A stretch of 64,000 nt of DNA from Phlegmacium glaucopus (Eukaryota > Basidiomycota > Agaricomycetes > Agaricales > Cortinariaceae): the NCBI GenBank assembly GCA_015039465.1, contig MU130237.1, positions 620,001 to 684,000 on the forward strand, written 5' to 3'. Under the pieces are notes generated by a model that did not search any database, was not told where the DNA came from, and saw only the letters and a list, made by a program, of their open reading frames with translations. Positions 58,567-64,000 of this stretch are shown here, one piece after another (within the stretch, counting starts at the first letter, position 1; every line of letters begins with the position of its first letter). The translations under genes were made by a program, and so were the position numbers.

Positions 58567-60653
58567 ATGGCACCCCGTCAACGGTGTCCTACCTGCGGCT
58601 CCAAACAATGGCACAAAGAACCTTCAAGCGGGCTTATAGCATGCAGCGAAGGTCACGTCCTCCAAGTAAGTAGTCTTATCAACCCAAAAAAAATAACACC
58701 ACTTTGGTTCATTCGGTTTACTTGACAAAGTGTATCCTAACCATATCTTAGAATTACCGTAATGAAACGATCGAAATGGAAGAAGCAGGTCAGCATTTGA
58801 TGAAAAAACGGACATTGAAGAGTGATAAGAAGAAGAAAGGGAGGGAGAGTCAGGCTGATCCTAAACGTAAGATTTATTCATTCTTCTGCTTGAGAAGGAT
58901 AAGATCGTTGATGTTGGATGATGAAAAGGACAGTTTATCATGGAGCAAGAGGGAGATATCATTATTTTCTTTGCTTGCAGTTGATTTTGCGAAATCAAAT
59001 CGCTGCTTTGACGAAATTATGGGAGTTGCCACCTGAATTCGAGGTAACTCTTGACAATCGTCCCACAACGCTTACTTATTAACGGAATTTGGTAGGTTAT
59101 TTGTAAAGATCTTTGGGCTCTTTACCTTACGCTGTTGCCTAATCCTCCGCCTGCCGAGCCATATCTTCATGCTCAGGAAAACCAAGAGGGCGATGAGGAC
59201 ATAGACATAGGGGCTGCTAATCAGCCTCAAGAATCCAAAGTGAACGACGAAGACCTCGAGAACGAGTTGGAACTGGAAGCTCTTATGCAAGAAAACTCAG
59301 ATATTTATTCTTCAGACGAGGATGGCGAGGATTTGATTACAACCGACAATACGAAACCTGGCAAATACAAAAGAGGATTGGCATACGAAAGTCCTGCGAG
59401 TACGATTGCTGTATTAGTTGTTGGATGTTGGACATTACGGATCCCGGTGATGTACCGGAACTTTTCGAGGTGCGATGGATGACTATCGGAAGGAATTAAC
59501 GTCATATTGAAGACCGATTGAAAAGGATCATCGAGATGTATAAACTGCCATACTTGGAGGCTGTTGAACTTCTTCCCGAGAGTATGGTGTTGCATCTGAC
59601 GAAGCATAATATACGGGCGTTATCACCGCATGTAAGGAAGAGATCGAGGTTCTTGTATGACATGCTGATTATGAGTTAGCATGCACCGAGCACGTTGACG
59701 ATGCACTCGCTTGCATCGAAATTTGCGAAGAAGATCTACGCAAAATTCGGAGTGTATACACCTGAGCTAAATGCCTCGAGCGTGTTATGGCGTATCACGA
59801 AGGATATGGGAGGTACTCGTAAGTGGTTTTTTTTTTTTTGGTTTTGAATTGTCGGATGTGCTAATATGCCGTGAAGCTATGTTGTACATGCTGAGCAAAC
59901 GAGTTGCGAATGTGTTGTCAATACCCCTGACGTTGCATTCGAGTCTAGCACCAAGATTGCGGAGTGGTGGTCCGCATCGACATCAACGTGACAGTGCACC
60001 AACTGAGGTGGGATTGTTAGCAGCGATGGTGATTGTTTTGAAGATGGTGTACGGACTGGACGGAAGTGAAAGGTAAATTGATTGATGCGAGATGTTCGGC
60101 AGAAATTTGACAGATAAATGAATCAGACAACCTAGGGATGAGGGTGATGTTGCATGGGCCTTACCAAAGGGACAGGAATACCTGAAAGGGATAGAAGGGA
60201 AGAAGAGAGAGGTCAAGTTTGACTCGCAGATTGACTTGTAAGCTTTACATTTGATCGATTGCAAGCTTTTGAATATTCTATTTTTACAGAAAAGTAGGCG
60301 ACATGAGTGAAAGTGTCATGGATGAATATATGAAGTTTTGTAAAAGGGTATTGGTGAAGACAGCTGAAGCAGATGAAGGATGGCTTGTAATGGAAGCTGA
60401 TGATGACGTAGAAGAAGGAGAAGAAGAAGTGGAAGAGATAAGAATTGGATGTGGGGTTGAATTTATAGGAGAAGAGAAGGGACTGCCTGGTTCATGCTAC
60501 AATATTTTGAATGGACGAGATGTGTGTGGGATTGTTGAGGATGAGTATGGGAAAGTGCTCTGTTTAGGAGGGAAGGTAGTCGGTGTACCCGTGGAATATT
60601 TGGGAGTTGTCATTGAACATTACGAGCGACGACTGATGGCGTGTGGAAATTAA
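58567..60653 (+). CDS. RRN7: RNA polymerase I initiation factor Rrn7/TAF1B
   Basis: TFIIB-like subunit of the core factor that recruits Pol I to rDNA promoters. Starts MAPRQRCPTCGSKQW with the Rrn7 zinc ribbon (CPTCG ... CSEGHVLQ). Spliced exons follow: NYRNETIEMEEAGQHLMKKR, YHGARGRYHYFLCLQLILRN, ALTKLWELPPEFE, LPNPPPAEPYLHAQE, an acidic linker, IIEMYKLPYLEAVELLPESM, FGVYTPELNASSVLWRITKD, GLLAAMVIVLKMVYGLDG and a long acidic C-terminus. These cover the cyclin-like repeats. Stop at 60651-60653, 41 bp before the next plus-strand gene. Confidence 0.9.
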
Positions 60654-60694
60654 AAATAGAACCCACCCCCGTCTCTCTCCCTCCTCCCTTGACA

Positions 60695-63016
60695 ATGCGT
60701 CGGTTTACCTCTATATTCAAGCGTGACAAGAACAGCGACTTGTCTTCTTCTTCATCGTCAAGTAACAGTGATCACCCCTCAACCTCGTCCTGGAAATCTT
60801 GGATAGGAGCCAAACGCCCATCTCAAAAACAGCCACCATTACAGCCCCTACATCATGACATAGATGAAGACTCACAGTCTGATCAAGAAGAGGAAGAGGA
60901 AGAAGAAGAAAACGATCATAACAACCTTCGTATTCACATTCAAAACGCTCTGGTTGGACATCCACAACCAAACTCTCCTTTCGTTTATGATCCTCACCAA
61001 CCAATCTTTCCTCGTTCATCAAATAATGCAAACACCCTCCCCCCACCATCTTCTATACGCAAATCCATGCTCAATTCTCGTTTACTCGCCCGCTTAAATT
61101 CCCCCACCCTTTCCCATTCTGAACTATCTAGTATAATCTCTTTCGCTTCAAAGTCGACACCCTTGACCATTACTCATTCAATCTTACCTTCTTCGGACAT
61201 TTCTCGCCCCCCAAAATCCTCACATATCACCTCAGCAAGTTTGGGCATTCAACGTTGGATCACCCGTCCATGTTTTGAGGATAGATTCGCTGTCTATCTT
61301 CCAACTGACTCTGGCATACAGTGCCGCCTAGTCACCTCTTCTATGCCTGTAGCCGCCCTTGAATACCCCGAGTATTTAGATGTCATGGTCGATCCGGATT
61401 TCGACCAATCTTCTCCAAATCCTGAGAGGAACGTGTTCAACTTCTACCACCACGCCCCTGCTGATCCATCTCACACGTTACCAACAATCCAATCCCACGA
61501 CTCTTCTCCCGAACCTAATCCGACAACAGGTATTTTCACATCCCCCTTATTCCTAATTTTAGATTCTTACGAATCACTCTTTCAAGTCACGCCTGTCCAC
61601 TGGCGCAATTCTTCCACGGCCATTCCGTCACCTTTGCGTATTCAGCATAGTCCACCACAGCCGATTACTGCACCCATCAAAAAGGACATGGTCGTCACCC
61701 CAGCCCCAAAAAGCACCGTCAAGCGCGTCGTTCGCTTTGCCGAAGATGACGAAGAAGACAGAATCCCGCTTCACATGGTTCGCATGAAGAAGAAACGGGA
61801 AGACAAGGTCAAGTTTTTGCAACTGGAGCAATTGAAGAGGGCCAAGGAAGAGGAGGAAGAACGAAAGTTGCTAGAGCAAGAGGCATTGGAAAGGGAGCGC
61901 AGGAGACTGGCAAAGGAGAAGGAAAAAAGAGAGGCGGACAAAGCTCTTTATGCAGAGGCAATTGTAGCAGCAAGGATGCGGCGGGAGGGTCATCGAACTG
62001 GAACTATTCTTCCTTCAAATACTACTGATTCTTCTAATCCCCTCGCCTCCTCGCCTTCTTTCACGTCTTTAAGAAACTCGGAACGTAATAAGCCGCTCAC
62101 GGACCCTAGAAAGCTTTCTTCCAAGCCACCCTTCGATTCACCTGCAACCTTGTCAATCCCGCGGAGAGACAACTCGGATTCTACCTACTATCATCATCAG
62201 TCTGATTCATCTCCCGGTAGCTCGCGGCCTCCAAGTATAGGACATTCTCCCGTGTCTCCTAGTCATCACTCGCGGCCACCTTCAACGTATTCTGCACACA
62301 CCTCTTCCTCCGAAGAGGTCCGGCAGAAACGTGGTAGCAAGCGGAATTCCGTTTCGGTGGCGTCGGTTGGCGGTGGCCCATCATCGTATCATCGACCGTC
62401 CCTGGTTCCATCATATCCGTCACGATCAGGCAGCAGCCAGAGCATTCCCCAGGTTCCTCCTTTGCCGGACTTCGTGCACGATATGCCATTGTTGCCGCCT
62501 ACAGCCCCTTTCATGAAGGGTTCTTCGTACACTCGTAGCTCGAAGAGTCCAGGTCCTTCTTCAACTCCAAGTTCGAGACCAGGGTCGCTCCATTCTAGTA
62601 GTGAACGCGTGAATCAGCTCCATCCACCCCAAACAACACGCACTTCTTCACGCCATCATTCCAGTACAGCAGTCCCATCATCGAGCAGCAAACATCCTAC
62701 GCATGAACGAAGGCCAAGTAACGATTCTAGAACATTATCACTTCATTCCACACAATACCAACAACAACCAATCCCAACTTCTTCATGGTCTCAACCCTCC
62801 CTATCTCGTGGAGGACCGGCTTTGCCGTCACCTTCACAATACCTTCAATCACCAAGTCCTTGGCCTGCACTTCCACAAAATGGATTGATGCCCATGCCCA
62901 TGCCCATGGGTTATAATCCTATGAATGCGTACCCGGTCTTCTTGTACCCTACTGGATTTATGCCGACTATGCAGGGTATGCAATTGGGAAGTGAGGGGAG
63001 GGGTGGGTGGAAATAA
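60695..63016 (+). CDS. Unknown Ser/Pro-rich protein with coiled coil and RVxF-like motif
   Basis: One intronless frame of about 773 residues. Start taken as the ATG at 60695 (MRRFTSIFKRDKNS), because the upstream in-frame ATG at 60641 lies inside RRN7. The N-terminus is basic then Ser-rich, with a Glu tract; a central region (SASLGIQRWITRPCFEDRFA, LDVMVDPDFDQ, FTSPLFLILDSYESLFQVTP) looks folded. STVKRVVRFAEDDEEDRIPL precedes a Lys/Glu-rich coiled coil of about 80 residues, then a Ser/Pro/His-rich tail ending in Met-Pro repeats. No catalytic motif. KRVVRF fits the protein phosphatase 1 docking consensus. Confidence 0.65.
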   Translation: MRRFTSIFKRDKNSDLSSSSSSSNSDHPSTSSWKSWIGAKRPSQKQPPLQPLHHDIDEDSQSDQEEEEEEEENDHNNLRIHIQNALVGHPQPNSPFVYDPHQPIFPRSSNNANTLPPPSSIRKSMLNSRLLARLNSPTLSHSELSSIISFASKSTPLTITHSILPSSDISRPPKSSHITSASLGIQRWITRPCFEDRFAVYLPTDSGIQCRLVTSSMPVAALEYPEYLDVMVDPDFDQSSPNPERNVFNFYHHAPADPSHTLPTIQSHDSSPEPNPTTGIFTSPLFLILDSYESLFQVTPVHWRNSSTAIPSPLRIQHSPPQPITAPIKKDMVVTPAPKSTVKRVVRFAEDDEEDRIPLHMVRMKKKREDKVKFLQLEQLKRAKEEEEERKLLEQEALERERRRLAKEKEKREADKALYAEAIVAARMRREGHRTGTILPSNTTDSSNPLASSPSFTSLRNSERNKPLTDPRKLSSKPPFDSPATLSIPRRDNSDSTYYHHQSDSSPGSSRPPSIGHSPVSPSHHSRPPSTYSAHTSSSEEVRQKRGSKRNSVSVASVGGGPSSYHRPSLVPSYPSRSGSSQSIPQVPPLPDFVHDMPLLPPTAPFMKGSSYTRSSKSPGPSSTPSSRPGSLHSSSERVNQLHPPQTTRTSSRHHSSTAVPSSSSKHPTHERRPSNDSRTLSLHSTQYQQQPIPTSSWSQPSLSRGGPALPSPSQYLQSPSPWPALPQNGLMPMPMPMGYNPMNAYPVFLYPTGFMPTMQGMQLGSEGRGGWK

Positions 63017-64000
63017 CAATGGGTGGCGTGAACCACTCATTATGTGATAAGGCTCTTTTTTGGTCCCACCCCCTCGTTCTCCAATGCACAGCTCTGACAA
63101 TGACATCTTGTGGAGCCGAAGCCATCTGGCGGCGACAGTGGCATATCTCCCTCCTTCTTAACCCCCAGCCTTGAGCTTGACGAGAGTTTTGAGTTGACTT
63201 TTGTTTCTGTGGTGTTGTTCCGTTCCTTTGCCTTTTATCTGGATACAGACGCTGATCTGACATTGNNNNNNNNNNNNNNNNNNNNNNNNNNNNNNNNNNN
63301 NNNNNNNNNNNNNNNNNNNNNNNNNNNNNNNNNNNNNNNNNNNNNNNNNNNNNNNNNNNNNNNNNTTTTTAACGACAATCAACCAACCCACACGCCTATA
63401 CATCACTACGTTACATTCACCATATATACCACTACGAACTTGATCATATTTCCTAATTTTTTTTTTGCTAGTTGCCTGTTGTTCTCCCTGCGTCTCCACA
63501 CTCATTTTACTTGTTCCGAGCCCCATTACTTTCTTCTAAGACACTACTACTCTACCACCAAATTCTCTTGTGGCACCCTACCTTCTTTCTTACTTTCTTT
63601 AATGCAAGGGCGACCATCATCATATCCCTCGTTCACTCGTTCTTTCAATTCTTTGTTCTTCCTTTCTCGTACATCCACATCGCATCTTCTACATCATACT
63701 TTGAACACTTTTTCCTCCGTTCTGCATTCAATATCTATATTGGACTGTCATGGCAATTATTCATTCATATTCAATTTTTCCTCCATTCCCTTTCTTTTCT
63801 TTTTACATAGTATCACCATCCTCAATCTGTTCGAGTCAAAAAGGTTTTTTATAATATTTGCATACATCATTCCATCACACTCCATATCGCTTTGTTATTG
63901 TGCCGATTCTATTTTTCTTGTTTGTCTTTTTTTCTTCCCCCCTTTTGCATTCCTTTTTCTCTCTCATTTGTTTTCCTCCCATCGTCAACAAAACGCCAAC
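63017..64000. other. Intergenic region with pyrimidine-rich leader
   Basis: Left of the gap is the 3' flank of the preceding gene. Right of it (63366-64000) lies sequence rich in C and T runs (TTTTTCTTCC-type), the look of a basidiomycete promoter or long 5' leader of a gene beyond the window. No ORF with recognisable domains. Confidence 0.45.
63266..63365. other. Assembly gap (100 N)
   Basis: Exactly 100 unknown bases, the conventional placeholder for a gap of unknown size. Distance between flanks cannot be trusted. Confidence 0.99.

Noticed and set aside
60641..60694. Upstream ATG (60641) as start of the Ser/Pro-rich protein
   Set aside because: It lies inside the RRN7 coding region; the next ATG at 60695 gives a more natural basic N-terminus.

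Overview
The window is a gene-dense stretch of nuclear DNA from a filamentous basidiomycete, most likely an Agaricomycete. The reasons are many short introns (about 50-60 bp, several per gene), short intergenic spaces, genes packed on both strands, and a protein set that is fungal and mushroom-like (Ssd1-type RNB protein, Argonaute plus cellular RdRP, RTA1 and DUF7704 membrane proteins, fused HIS4, a eukaryotic DUF262 protein). I see 32 protein genes, one doubtful small gene, one intron-containing tRNA and a 100-base assembly gap. No transposon, rRNA or CRISPR array is visible. All intron-exon models were spliced by eye, so terminal exons are the least certain parts.

Layout. 1-7 kb: 5'-truncated IDH2 (NAD isocitrate dehydrogenase, catalytic-type subunit), then an Ssd1/Sts5-like RNase II-family protein. 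7.5-15.5 kb: a BTB/T1-like protein, a Rpr2/Snm1-like zinc-ribbon protein, an RTA1-family membrane protein, VID27 and a DUF7704 protein. 16-21 kb: a plus-strand run of fluoride exporter FEX, CK2 beta, ribosomal protein eL36 and a TVP38/VTT membrane protein. 21.5-25.3 kb: a Ca-regulated mitochondrial carrier and an unknown protein, both minus. 26-31.4 kb: Argonaute, TspO/MBR and tRNA-Gln. 31.4-42 kb: HIS4, pyruvate dehydrogenase E1 beta, a short-chain reductase, an amidohydrolase, a membrane alpha/beta hydrolase and IDH1. 42-50 kb: a conserved unknown protein, a DUF262 protein, cohesion factor DCC1, glutamine synthetase and AP-1 sigma. 50.6-64 kb: RNA-dependent RNA polymerase, two unknown proteins, an ERJ5-like J-protein, RRN7 and the gap.

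Functional threads. (i) RNA silencing and RNA control: Argonaute and RdRP lie about 20 kb apart, and the Ssd1-like protein keeps its RNase II active-site aspartates. (ii) Mitochondrial carbon and nitrogen metabolism: both subunits of the NAD-dependent isocitrate dehydrogenase, pyruvate dehydrogenase E1 beta, an ATP-Mg/Pi-type carrier, HIS4 and glutamine synthetase. (iii) Housekeeping: eL36, RRN7, CK2 beta, AP-1 sigma, DCC1. I find no sign of a secondary-metabolite cluster or of one new multi-gene system. The best leads are the intact RNB active site with clustered NDR-kinase-type motifs, the Argonaute terminal intron that ends at the stop codon in frame, the fungal DUF262 protein, the KCTD-like BTB protein, and several non-canonical GC-AG introns and microexons.
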